This document shows positions 27,000 through 34,307 of a DNA stretch of 64,000 nt, piece by piece. Below the pieces are notes generated by a model, which did not search any database, had not been told where the DNA came from, and saw only the letters and a list, made by a program, of their open reading frames with translations. Both the position numbers and the translations under genes were made by a program. Position 1 is the stretch's first letter; each line of letters begins with the position of its first letter. The DNA is from Bacteroidia bacterium. Lineage in GTDB: Bacteria; Bacteroidota; Bacteroidia; AKYH767-A; OLB10. The stretch is taken from assembly GCA_016788065.1 (NCBI GenBank), contig JAEUTI010000042.1, positions 1-64,000 on the forward strand, read 5' to 3'.

Positions 27000-27587
27000 T
27001 TATTGCTTAATCACAGGTGGCTCATCACCTTGTGCATAATTCGATTTGGGATTAAAACTCGATCCCTGATTAATAATCGTATTCGTTGCAGAATAAAACT
27101 GCGTACCGTCTTTGGCTATTTTCTTTACACGGTAGTATGCGAAACCTCCCGGAGGATTGTGATCCATCCAGCTGTAGAATAATTCAACATTGGTTCCAAT
27201 ACCTTCTTTAACACCTACCGATTCAAACTGACGACCATCAGCTGAACGCTCTACAATATAGATGCAGTCAGCAGGTTCCTCTTTTGCTGTCCAGTTCAGA
27301 AATACTTTCCCTGAATTGTAAACTGTAGTATAATTATAGATATTGGTGCTTTGCTGAGAATATGCAGATGCATGCATCATTGGTGATTGTTGAACTTCTT
27401 GTGCCATTACATTTCCAGCAGCAAATGCCAACATAAAAAATACCATTACCTCAACAAGGAATAGAAACTTGAAGGCAGAACCCTTCTCGCCTTCTCTGTT
27501 GTAGTAACGTCTGGGCTTTGAGTACATCGCCATCCGGTTTTCCCTGATCATCTGGTACAATTCCATGGATTCTGATTGATTTGTCAT
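27000..27587 (-). CDS. Small membrane-anchored Fn3-like protein upstream of the PKD giant
   Basis: A 195-residue protein of no named family. A basic N-terminal stretch (RENRMAMYSKPRRYYNREGEK, residues 15-35, cytoplasmic or an unusually long signal n-region) precedes a hydrophobic segment 40-60 ending AGNVMAQ. The exported part has one Fn3-like fold: KVFLNWTAKEEPADCIYIVERSADGRQFESVGV, then YYRVKKIAKDGTQFYS, similar in style to the C-terminal modules of the adjacent giant protein. It has an unusually good Shine-Dalgarno sequence (AGGAGG, 27596-27601). A terminator hairpin separates it from the giant gene. Confidence 0.7.
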   Translation of the reverse strand: MTNQSESMELYQMIRENRMAMYSKPRRYYNREGEKGSAFKFLFLVEVMVFFMLAFAAGNVMAQEVQQSPMMHASAYSQQSTNIYNYTTVYNSGKVFLNWTAKEEPADCIYIVERSADGRQFESVGVKEGIGTNVELFYSWMDHNPPGGFAYYRVKKIAKDGTQFYSATNTIINQGSSFNPKSNYAQGDEPPVIKQ

Positions 27588-27595
27588 AGTTTATT

Positions 27596-27601
27596 CCTCC
27601 T
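27596..27601 (-). promoter_or_regulatory. Canonical Shine-Dalgarno sequence, AGGAGG
   Basis: AGGAGG, 8 nt before ATG 27587. Most genes in this window lack any such sequence, in line with the weak use of Shine-Dalgarno pairing in Bacteroidota, so this one stands out. It fixes the start of the 195-residue protein. Confidence 0.75.
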
Positions 27602-27895
27602 CTATTTATTATAGACTTAATTTACAGTGTTGCTCACGCTAATGTTGCGCTCTTTGCCGACCCTTCTTACTGATGTAAGATTTTAGGATTTTAGAACATT
27701 TTCTGCTATCCCTATTATCGGTTAAGGGTCTGAAACGGGATTCAAGGCAAAAGGGTTACAAATACATACTATCCTTATTTTAAAGGAAAGAAAACCAGTG
27801 ACTTACAGCCACTTTAATCATTTTTCCAGCTTCCGCGAACCTTCACAATAAACCTGCGTAGAAAGTCAGGAATTTGAGATGTTCACTTAACCAGA
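27602..27895. other. Divergent intergenic region with no gene
   Basis: About 300 bp between the PKD-linked gene and the divergent 487-residue gene. A small inverted repeat CTTACTGATGTAAG lies near 27667-27680. I see no TAnnTTTG box at a convincing spacing and no small gene. Confidence 0.5.
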
Positions 27896-29359
27896 ATGAT
27901 TATGGATGTACTTAACAAGACGATTAAAAAATTAAGTGAGGAAGAGTACCAGGCATTATTGATGCAGGTCTCCGGAAAGAAAAAGAATAAGCCTTTTGTA
28001 GTTTTGGAAACTACCCGCCAGCGGGATATCGCCGATTCGGAAATGATGGAAATGCTGCAGGTAAATGCCAGCACTTATTATACATTGAAGTCGAGACTGA
28101 ACTCCAAAATTGCTGCTATTCTTTCTAAAAGTGTGCAAAACCCCATCAGCTCATTGATGGATGAGGTTACCCGTGTCCCGGCGAATTTGTATGGAAACAA
28201 TAAAGACTTTTCTATAAGAGCATTGAAAGAACTCGAAAAGCAACTTATTGAGTATGATCTTTCAGCAGAACTTATTATTGTTTATAAAACTTTGGCTCAA
28301 TTGCATTTATATAATGAGGATTTTTCTCACTATGATAATCTTTATAAAAAGCATGTCGCCTTTTCTCTTGCAGTATCGAAAGCAGAAGGATTATTCTATC
28401 AGTTTATTTTAAGAACGGGTAAATACCTGCTTACAAAATCAACTGATGACTACAATTCTATCATTGATATCAAAAGAGAAATTTCAAACATCTGTGAACT
28501 TTATGACTCACACCGGTTGTATGTAATTTACAACATTGTGCGTCTTTATCACATGATCACCATTGAAAATTCAACCGAAGGCTTGAAAGCTAAGGAACTG
28601 GAAGTTGATGGCATTCTTCAGGAAATGAATCGTATTTTCCAGAAGTATCATATGGATACTTTCTACCAGAATATTAAGTTCATATCAGAATTTATTTATT
28701 TCGAATATTATCAGCTAACAGGCAATCAGGTTCGCGCTGATTATTACCACGACAAAGGAATTTGTCATATCGAAGATCTCTGTGGTAAACATTTCATGTC
28801 ATTCCATGTAATTCGTTTCCTTGAAAGCAAAATTGAGAAATATCTCGCAGATGGGAATATCGATAAATTGATGTTATCGCATGATCAGATCATTCAACAT
28901 CTCGATATTGACACCAATGAAGCATATCAGTTTGTAGCATTCAAAAGGTATGTTGCTGTTTGTAAATTCTACCAACGCGATTTTACCGGTGCAGCACGTA
29001 CTATGAACGATCTGCGAAATCAGGTTTCATTGAAGCAATACCTGATGACCGACATTGAATGTAAATTATTCCAGGCTTTACAATATTGCATTTTAGGTGA
29101 AGACGGATTGTGCATGCAGATTCTTTCGAGTCTGAAACGCCAGATCCGGGATCAGGATGCAGAGTTTGAATCGACCAGACAATTCATAAAAATCCTGAAA
29201 TCGGCTTTAAAACCGGCTGACTACAGAAAGAAAGTCAAGAAAATTACTGAAATGTGGAATGATTTTCAAAAATCGAACCATGGTCAGTATGCAATTCTTA
29301 AATATGTAAAACTGGACGAAGTCACTATCCGGAAAATGACAAATCCTATTAAAGAATAA
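27896..29359 (+). CDS. Alpha-helical protein of unknown function (TPR-like)
   Basis: A 487-residue protein without signal peptide or membrane segment, so cytoplasmic. It is not recognised. The N-terminal 75 residues (SEEEYQALLMQVSGKKKNK, then EMLQVNASTYYTLKSRLNSKIAAIL) could be a helix-turn-helix-like module. The rest is helix after helix with TPR-like spacing (LEKQLIEYDLSAELIIVYKTLAQLHLY, YYHDKGICHIEDL, FYQRDFTGAARTMNDL). It is divergent from the PKD-linked genes. A regulatory role toward them is only a guess from position. ATG 27896 or the Met two codons later may be the start. Confidence 0.65.
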   Translation: MIMDVLNKTIKKLSEEEYQALLMQVSGKKKNKPFVVLETTRQRDIADSEMMEMLQVNASTYYTLKSRLNSKIAAILSKSVQNPISSLMDEVTRVPANLYGNNKDFSIRALKELEKQLIEYDLSAELIIVYKTLAQLHLYNEDFSHYDNLYKKHVAFSLAVSKAEGLFYQFILRTGKYLLTKSTDDYNSIIDIKREISNICELYDSHRLYVIYNIVRLYHMITIENSTEGLKAKELEVDGILQEMNRIFQKYHMDTFYQNIKFISEFIYFEYYQLTGNQVRADYYHDKGICHIEDLCGKHFMSFHVIRFLESKIEKYLADGNIDKLMLSHDQIIQHLDIDTNEAYQFVAFKRYVAVCKFYQRDFTGAARTMNDLRNQVSLKQYLMTDIECKLFQALQYCILGEDGLCMQILSSLKRQIRDQDAEFESTRQFIKILKSALKPADYRKKVKKITEMWNDFQKSNHGQYAILKYVKLDEVTIRKMTNPIKE

Positions 29360-29378
29360 AGAATAGGAAATCCAAAAC

Positions 29379-29765
29379 TTAAACAGCCTCTAAGTACTTC
29401 TCACTTAGGGGCTTGTTTATATACTTGTAAACGTACTGATTGGTGGATGCACGATTTATGTCTTCAGGACTTATTGAAGAAGACAAAACAATAACTTTAG
29501 CTTTTTGACGAATTTTTGCGTCGAGCTTTTCAAAGTCCTCAAGAAAGCCAAACCCATCTTTCACAGGCATATTCAGGTCTAAGAAGATAAATTGAGGGAT
29601 TTTTTCTTCATCTGTGGCAACTTCACGAAGAAAATTGAGTGCGCCATCAGCCGAATTCCTGACAATTACCTCACCGGCAAATTTGGAGGATACAATGATT
29701 CTTTCATTGATAAAGTTATCAATTTCATTATCATCTACCAATAATACATTCCTGAATTTTGGCAT
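29379..29765 (-). CDS. Single-domain response regulator (receiver only)
   Basis: A 128-residue CheY-like receiver. The acidic pair is D11-D12 (LLVDDNEID), the phospho-acceptor D63 (FLDLNMPVKDG), the Ser switch is in VLSSSIS (about 95-97) and K118 is in INKPL. There is no output domain, so it acts by protein contact or in a phosphorelay. LDLNMPVKDGFGFLEDF resembles the Bacteroidota receivers related to Rcp1. No kinase is adjacent; the orphan kinase at 16784-17740 is 12 kb away and a link is unproven. It converges on the 487-residue gene. Confidence 0.9.
   Translation of the reverse strand: MPKFRNVLLVDDNEIDNFINERIIVSSKFAGEVIVRNSADGALNFLREVATDEEKIPQFIFLDLNMPVKDGFGFLEDFEKLDAKIRQKAKVIVLSSSISPEDINRASTNQYVYKYINKPLSEKYLEAV
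29380..29419. terminator. Long hairpin at the convergent gene ends
   Basis: A stem of about 16 bp with one bulged base (TAAACAGCCTCTAAGT / ACTTAGGGGCTTGTTTA). It overlaps the last codons of the receiver gene. A T-rich tract is weak on both sides, so terminator function is likely but not certain. Confidence 0.55.
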
Positions 29766-29831
29766 TGTTGAGTTGTTTTAAGCCTGTAAACTAACTATAC
29801 CGGGCAGGGGGGATCCGAGTGGAAGTGTGTG

Positions 29832-29907
29832 TGGTGGTGATGGACGGGATCGAACCGCCGACACAAGGATTTTCAGTCCTTTGCTCTACCAACTGAGCTA
29901 CATCACC
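29832..29907 (-). tRNA. tRNA-Phe (GAA)
   Basis: 76 nt on the reverse strand. Acceptor stem GGTGATG/CATCACC, D arm GCTCAGTTGGTAGAGC, anticodon loop CTGAAAA (GAA), T loop TTCGATC. The CCA end is encoded (ACCA), unlike the initiator tRNA at 6349. Confidence 0.96.
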
Positions 29908-29928
29908 ATTTTAAAACTGCAATGGGCG

Positions 29929-29936
29929 CAAAAGTA
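29929..29936 (-). promoter_or_regulatory. Putative -7 box of tRNA-Phe
   Basis: Reverse strand TACTTTTG, identical to the box of tRNA-fMet. TTTG occurs upstream but only 15 bp away. It predicts a leader of under 20 nt. Confidence 0.5.
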
Positions 29937-30028
29937 AAATTTTTTTTCATTCAAAACCGAAAATAAATTTCTAAATATTTTATTCTTTTCACTTTTAGCC
30001 AGATTTCCAATAAAGTGATCAGGATAAT

Positions 30029-30036
30029 TACTTTTG
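30029..30036 (+). promoter_or_regulatory. Putative -7 box of coaX
   Basis: TACTTTTG. A start site 4-6 nt downstream would fall at about 30041, on the first possible ATG, which argues for the ATG at 30056 as the real coaX start. Confidence 0.45.
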
Positions 30037-30055
30037 CCAAATGGATTCTGGTCAC

Positions 30056-30790
30056 ATGGTTAAGTTCATTTTTGATATAGGTAATACCCGAACTAAAATT
30101 GCGGTTTTCGAAAATGCTAATATGCTCGAATTGCGCAATGTAAAAGGAAACTTCATTAATGAAGCTAACCGGATATTTTCACTTTATGGTCGTCCGTTTA
30201 GTGTTATGGTTTCAACAGTTAGCATTCCTGAAAAAGAGGTAATTGCTATGCTGTCAGCCTTTTATGATGGAAAAATCTTCTTTTTCAGAAGCGGAATGAT
30301 GCTCCCGGTGAAAAATGGCTATAAAACTCCGCAAACGCTTGGCCAGGACCGGATTGCAAATGCCTGTGCCGCCTGGAAATTCAATCCTGATAAAAACACA
30401 CTGGTAATTGATTTGGGTACTTGCATCAAATACGACTTTGTTGATGAAACCGGCCTGTATCATGGAGGTGCTATTGCTCCCGGACTTGCCATGAGGTACA
30501 AAGCGTTAACCCGTTTCACCGGACAACTACCTTATTTTAAGCCAATTGAAGAATTTCCGGAACTTATCGGACAATCTACAGAGTCTTCCATACGTTCGGG
30601 TGTTGAAAATGGAATTCTATTTGAACTTAAAGGTGCCATCGAAGCTTATAGTCAACAATTTGGTCGAACTTCTGTAATTCTTACCGGTGGCGACCATCCT
30701 AAGTTTGCCGATAAGCTAAAAAGTCCCATCTTTGTGGCCCCAAACCTGACTTTGAACGGTTTAAAAGTAATACTGGATGCAAATGATTAA
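30056..30790 (+). CDS. coaX: Type III pantothenate kinase
   Basis: A 244-residue ASKHA-fold kinase for the first step of coenzyme A synthesis (ATP + pantothenate). FDIGNTRTKIAVF is the P-loop-like phosphate-1 motif. GQDRIANACAA is the pantothenate-binding segment. LVIDLGTCIKYDFV is phosphate-2, GGAIAPGLAMRYKAL follows and ILTGGDH is near the end. I chose ATG 30056 (MVKFIFDIGNT) over 30041 from family length and the promoter position. It overlaps the next gene by 8 bp, so translation is probably coupled. Confidence 0.94.
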   Translation: MVKFIFDIGNTRTKIAVFENANMLELRNVKGNFINEANRIFSLYGRPFSVMVSTVSIPEKEVIAMLSAFYDGKIFFFRSGMMLPVKNGYKTPQTLGQDRIANACAAWKFNPDKNTLVIDLGTCIKYDFVDETGLYHGGAIAPGLAMRYKALTRFTGQLPYFKPIEEFPELIGQSTESSIRSGVENGILFELKGAIEAYSQQFGRTSVILTGGDHPKFADKLKSPIFVAPNLTLNGLKVILDAND

Positions 30791-32039
30791 TAAGAAACTC
30801 TTTGTTTTTGTGCTCTTTTTGATGGTACTAGCTACCAAAGGTTTTAGCCAAACCGGCTCACTCAGCCCCTATTCCAGATATGGAATTGGTGATGTTTTGC
30901 CTGAAGGCTTTACTTATCAGTTAGGCATGGGTGGAATTGGTGCTGCTCTAATTTCGCCAAACCAGATTAATTTTATCAATCCTGCAGCATTGGCCTACGA
31001 TACAATTACCATATTCGACTTTGCAGCTAATGGTGAAATTCGTCGTCTCGAAAGAAACACCCAGAATTCCACACTGAATAGTGCCTCCTTTTCTTATTTC
31101 AGTTTGGCATTCCCTGTTATTAAACATAAAATGGGCATGGCTTTTGGCCTGCTCCCCTTCTCTTCCGTTGGTTATAATATTAATGTGTTTGAAGAAGTAC
31201 AGAATGTAGGGACAGTAAAATATCGCTATGAAGGCGAAGGTGGATTCAACAAAGTTTATCTTGCTTCCGGAATTAAAGTTTTCGATGGATTGAGCGCCGG
31301 TGTGAATGCTTCCTATATTTTCGGCACCATTGAAAACAGGAAAAGTATTGAATTCCCATACAACGTAAATTATTTTAACAGTCGGTATATAAATGATGTA
31401 ACTGCAAAGGGATTCTATTTTAATTATGGATTGCTTTATAATAAGATGTTGAAGAAAGAACAGTTTATAAGTGTTGGACTGACCAGCTCACTTTCTACTG
31501 GCGTGAATGCTTCCAATGTTCAGAATTACTACAACTATTCTATTTCAGCATTTGGTGGCGAAATTGTTAAAGATTCCATTTATGAAGAATCGGAAAAGTC
31601 AGGTAAAATCAGACTTCCGGATTACTACCGTGCAGGAGTATCTTATGGCAAAACCGGCAAATGGATGGCAGGTGCTGATTTCTCTTACAACAACTGGGAA
31701 AAATTCCGTAATTTCGATTCAAAAGACTCATTAAAAAACAGTTACACATTTTCCATTGGGGGCGAATACCAAACTAAAAAACTGATTTATCGTGTTGGTG
31801 GAAGATATACACAAACCTATCTTAGCCTTAACAACAACCAGCTAAATGATTATGGCATAACTTTTGGGTTAAGCATCCTGAAGTTGTTTCCAAAACGTCC
31901 ACCTTCAGCAATCAACATTGCTGTTGAACTTGGGTCAAGAGGCACAACAGAAAGTAACTTGATAAAAGAAAATTATATCAGATTAAATCTCGGATTCACA
32001 TTAACAGATATCTGGTTTATCAAACCAAAATACGACTAA
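30783..32039 (+). CDS. Outer-membrane beta-barrel protein of the FadL-like type
   Basis: About 418 residues. The signal peptide (LFVFVLFLMVLATKGFSQ) is followed by SPYSRYGIGDVLPEGFTYQL and GMGGIGAALISPNQINFINPAAL, the start typical of Bacteroidota FadL/OmpP1-related barrels. Amphipathic strands continue to KLFPKRPPSAINIAVELG and a C-terminal NLGFTLTDIWFIKPKYD. It is conserved beside coaX in this phylum as far as I recall, but its substrate is unknown. It overlaps coaX and is followed 22 bp later by the TPR gene, suggesting an operon. Confidence 0.8.
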   Translation: MINKKLFVFVLFLMVLATKGFSQTGSLSPYSRYGIGDVLPEGFTYQLGMGGIGAALISPNQINFINPAALAYDTITIFDFAANGEIRRLERNTQNSTLNSASFSYFSLAFPVIKHKMGMAFGLLPFSSVGYNINVFEEVQNVGTVKYRYEGEGGFNKVYLASGIKVFDGLSAGVNASYIFGTIENRKSIEFPYNVNYFNSRYINDVTAKGFYFNYGLLYNKMLKKEQFISVGLTSSLSTGVNASNVQNYYNYSISAFGGEIVKDSIYEESEKSGKIRLPDYYRAGVSYGKTGKWMAGADFSYNNWEKFRNFDSKDSLKNSYTFSIGGEYQTKKLIYRVGGRYTQTYLSLNNNQLNDYGITFGLSILKLFPKRPPSAINIAVELGSRGTTESNLIKENYIRLNLGFTLTDIWFIKPKYD

Positions 32040-32061
32040 ATTTAACCCAATAAAAACCAAA

Positions 32062-33357
32062 ATGAAAAAGTACCTATTGTTAACTGCATTATCGTTCGCA
32101 GTCATCACTTCTTCTATTGCTCAAACAGGCTCTAAATACGGAACCGATAGCGTTACCTGTATCACGAATATCTCCCTGTTTAATGAATATTTCAAACAGA
32201 ATAATTACGTAGATGCTCTTGAGCCATGGAGATGGGTATTCACCAACTGCCCTGCTGCTACCAAAAGAACATATTTGAATGGTGCCACCATGTTTGAAAA
32301 ACTTATTGCAGATGAAAAAGATCCTGCAGTTAAATCCAAATATCTGGATTCATTGTTGGCAATCTATGATCAACGTATAAAATATTTTGGTGAAGAAGGT
32401 TTGGTTCTTGGAAAAAAAGCAATTGCTATCTACGATTACGCACCTGAGCGTAAAGAAGAAATCAATGCCTTATTCAAAAAATCTGTAGAAATAGAAGGTC
32501 CTAAATCAGGTCCTGCTGTGTTGTACAAATACTTTCAGGTAAACACGGAATTGTTTGCTGAAAAGAAAATCACCAAAGAAGATGTGATTGATGTTTATGA
32601 TCAAGTCAGTGAACAAATTGATGCCAATCTGGATGGACCGGACTCTGCAAATTATGACAAATCCCGAATGAATGTGGAAACTTTCTTCGGCCCGTTTGCA
32701 ACTTGCGAAGACCTGGTTGAGATTTATACTCCACGATTAAAAGCAACACCTGATAATGTGGTATTACTTCGTAAAATCGTAAATTTATTTGGTAAAAAGG
32801 GATGTAATGATGCAGCTATTTACATGCAGGCTGCAGAAAATCTTCACAAAACTGAACCTACTGCAAAAGCCTCTTTAAGTCTGGCCCGTATGTATGCAGC
32901 AAAAGGACAATCTGCAAAAGCATCATCATACTATAGTGAAGCTGCTGAACTCGAATCCGACAATAATAAAAAAGCAAATATTGTTTTGGAAACTGCAGAC
33001 TTTAATTTGAGAACTCTGAAAAACTATTCTCAAGCTCGTACACTGGCACTAAGAGCTGCATCACTCCGTCCGGGTTGGGGTCGACCATATATCATGATTG
33101 GCGACATTTATGCTTCAAGCTCTTCCGGTTGTCCTGATGAATTCAGCGGAGCATCTGTATTCTGGGCTGCAATTGACAAGTATCAAAAAGCTAAATCAGT
33201 TGACCCTTCTCTTGCAGATGAAGCCAACCGTAAAATTGGAACTTACACTAAATACTTCCCTAAGAAGGATGACGTATTCTTTAACAACTTAAAAGTTGGT
33301 GATTCCTATACAGTGAAATGCTGGATCAACGAAACAACAACTATTCGCGTCAACTAA
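32062..33357 (+). CDS. Exported TPR-repeat protein
   Basis: A 431-residue protein with a signal peptide (KKYLLLTALSFAVITSSIAQ). Repeated helix pairs match TPR units, for example FNEYFKQNNYVDALEPWRWVFTNCP and SLSLARMYAAKGQSAKASSYYSEAAELE. It probably sits in the periplasm or is attached to the outer membrane and binds a partner protein. It lies in the coaX-barrel-TPR-lptC-ppiD-like series, a context linked to outer-membrane biogenesis. A strong terminator-like hairpin follows 30 bp after its stop, inside the start of lptC. Confidence 0.8.
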   Translation: MKKYLLLTALSFAVITSSIAQTGSKYGTDSVTCITNISLFNEYFKQNNYVDALEPWRWVFTNCPAATKRTYLNGATMFEKLIADEKDPAVKSKYLDSLLAIYDQRIKYFGEEGLVLGKKAIAIYDYAPERKEEINALFKKSVEIEGPKSGPAVLYKYFQVNTELFAEKKITKEDVIDVYDQVSEQIDANLDGPDSANYDKSRMNVETFFGPFATCEDLVEIYTPRLKATPDNVVLLRKIVNLFGKKGCNDAAIYMQAAENLHKTEPTAKASLSLARMYAAKGQSAKASSYYSEAAELESDNNKKANIVLETADFNLRTLKNYSQARTLALRAASLRPGWGRPYIMIGDIYASSSSGCPDEFSGASVFWAAIDKYQKAKSVDPSLADEANRKIGTYTKYFPKKDDVFFNNLKVGDSYTVKCWINETTTIRVN

Positions 33358-33358
33358 A

Positions 33359-33958
33359 ATGTATTGCTCCTGCAACATAATTTTTTTACATAAAAAAGCT
33401 GGTTATGCCAGCTTTTTTATGTTATTTTTGTTTGCGCTTACCCTAACGTCGTGCGAAAATGATATTGAAAAAGTTTCGCTGGTAACAGGGAAATCCAAGT
33501 TGCCTATAGAATCTTCTACTGATATGGAAATTCTATACAGCGATTCGGCAAAAGTAAAGGTCAAGGTAAATACACCGGTCATGAATCGTTATGATGGTGA
33601 AAATCCATATACCGAATTACCCAAAGGAGTATCTGTAAAGTTCTTTGATGAGAATCTGAATGTCACTTCAACACTCACTTCCAAATATGCTATCCGAAAA
33701 GATAACGAAAATATAATGGAGGCTAAAAATGATGTGGTTGTGGTGAATGAAAAAGGAGAAAAGTTAAATACCGAACACCTGATCTGGAATGAAAGAACTC
33801 ACAAAATTTACAGTGATAAGTTTGTGAAAATTACCACTCCTGATAAAATTCTATTCGGCAACGGATTTGAAGCAAATCAGGATTTTACCAATTATAAAAT
33901 TTTTAATATTAAGGGAACTATAACCATTGACAAAGATGAACATACCACGAATCCTTGA
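33359..33958 (+). CDS. lptC: LPS export protein LptC (lipoprotein form)
   Basis: 199 residues from ATG 33359, or 179 from ATG 33419. The mature protein (MEILYSDSAKVKVKVNTPVM, KGVSVKFFDENLNVTSTLTS, RTHKIYSDKFVKI, GNGFEANQDFTNYKIFNIKG) is the OstA/LptC-like beta-jellyroll that bridges LptFG and LptA in LPS transport. A lipobox LTSC is present. The longer start supplies the positive residues (HKK) before the hydrophobic core and lies 1 bp after the TPR stop. The shorter start gives a very short, uncharged signal. A 15-bp terminator-like hairpin covers codons 11-22 of the longer form. Confidence 0.88.
   Translation: MYCSCNIIFLHKKAGYASFFMLFLFALTLTSCENDIEKVSLVTGKSKLPIESSTDMEILYSDSAKVKVKVNTPVMNRYDGENPYTELPKGVSVKFFDENLNVTSTLTSKYAIRKDNENIMEAKNDVVVVNEKGEKLNTEHLIWNERTHKIYSDKFVKITTPDKILFGNGFEANQDFTNYKIFNIKGTITIDKDEHTTNP
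33388..33422 (+). terminator. Terminator-like hairpin inside the lptC signal-peptide region
   Basis: Perfect 15-bp stem ACATAAAAAAGCTGG / CCAGCTTTTTTATGT with loop TTATG. The T-run is in the right arm, and the alternative lptC ATG (33419) is also in the right arm. It would end the TPR transcript unless ribosomes translate through it. Confidence 0.7.
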
Positions 33959-34151
33959 AGTTTCCTGGTTGATAACCAGTATAGTTGCTTTAGGCCTGTT
34001 CGTTTACCATTTCTTCAGCGATGGGTTATCTGCCGCCTTTTTCCCCCTGATTTTTGCCTTTATCACCTTTTGCATGTACCTGGTGAGAAGGAAACAACGG
34101 ATCTCGTACGAAAAAAAGCCTCCTGTCACTCCTCCGGCAGATGTGGAATAA
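33936..34151 (+). CDS. Small two-segment membrane protein
   Basis: 71 residues from ATG 33936 (a TTG three codons earlier is also open). Two hydrophobic segments (SWLITSIVALGLFVYHFF, then AAFFPLIFAFITFCMYLV) are followed by a basic stretch RRKQR and a Pro-rich tail. It overlaps the end of lptC by 23 bp in another frame, which implies co-translation. I do not recognise a family. Confidence 0.7.
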   Translation: MNIPRILEVSWLITSIVALGLFVYHFFSDGLSAAFFPLIFAFITFCMYLVRRKQRISYEKKPPVTPPADVE

Positions 34152-34307
34152 CAGTTGAATTTCAACTAGTCCATTCGTTCAAACCTTTTAATATTGGAAT
34201 TTCCGTCGTATATTCGCACGCTATTTCGGTGTAGAGGGTGAATTATATTCGTCTGCCGATACCTAACTAATTATATATCAAAAACATAATTTAAAGAAAA
34301 ACAACAA

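Noticed and set aside
29766-30040. Integrative element at tRNA-Phe
   Set aside because: No integrase, no direct repeat of the tRNA end seen; the flanks are ordinary genes.
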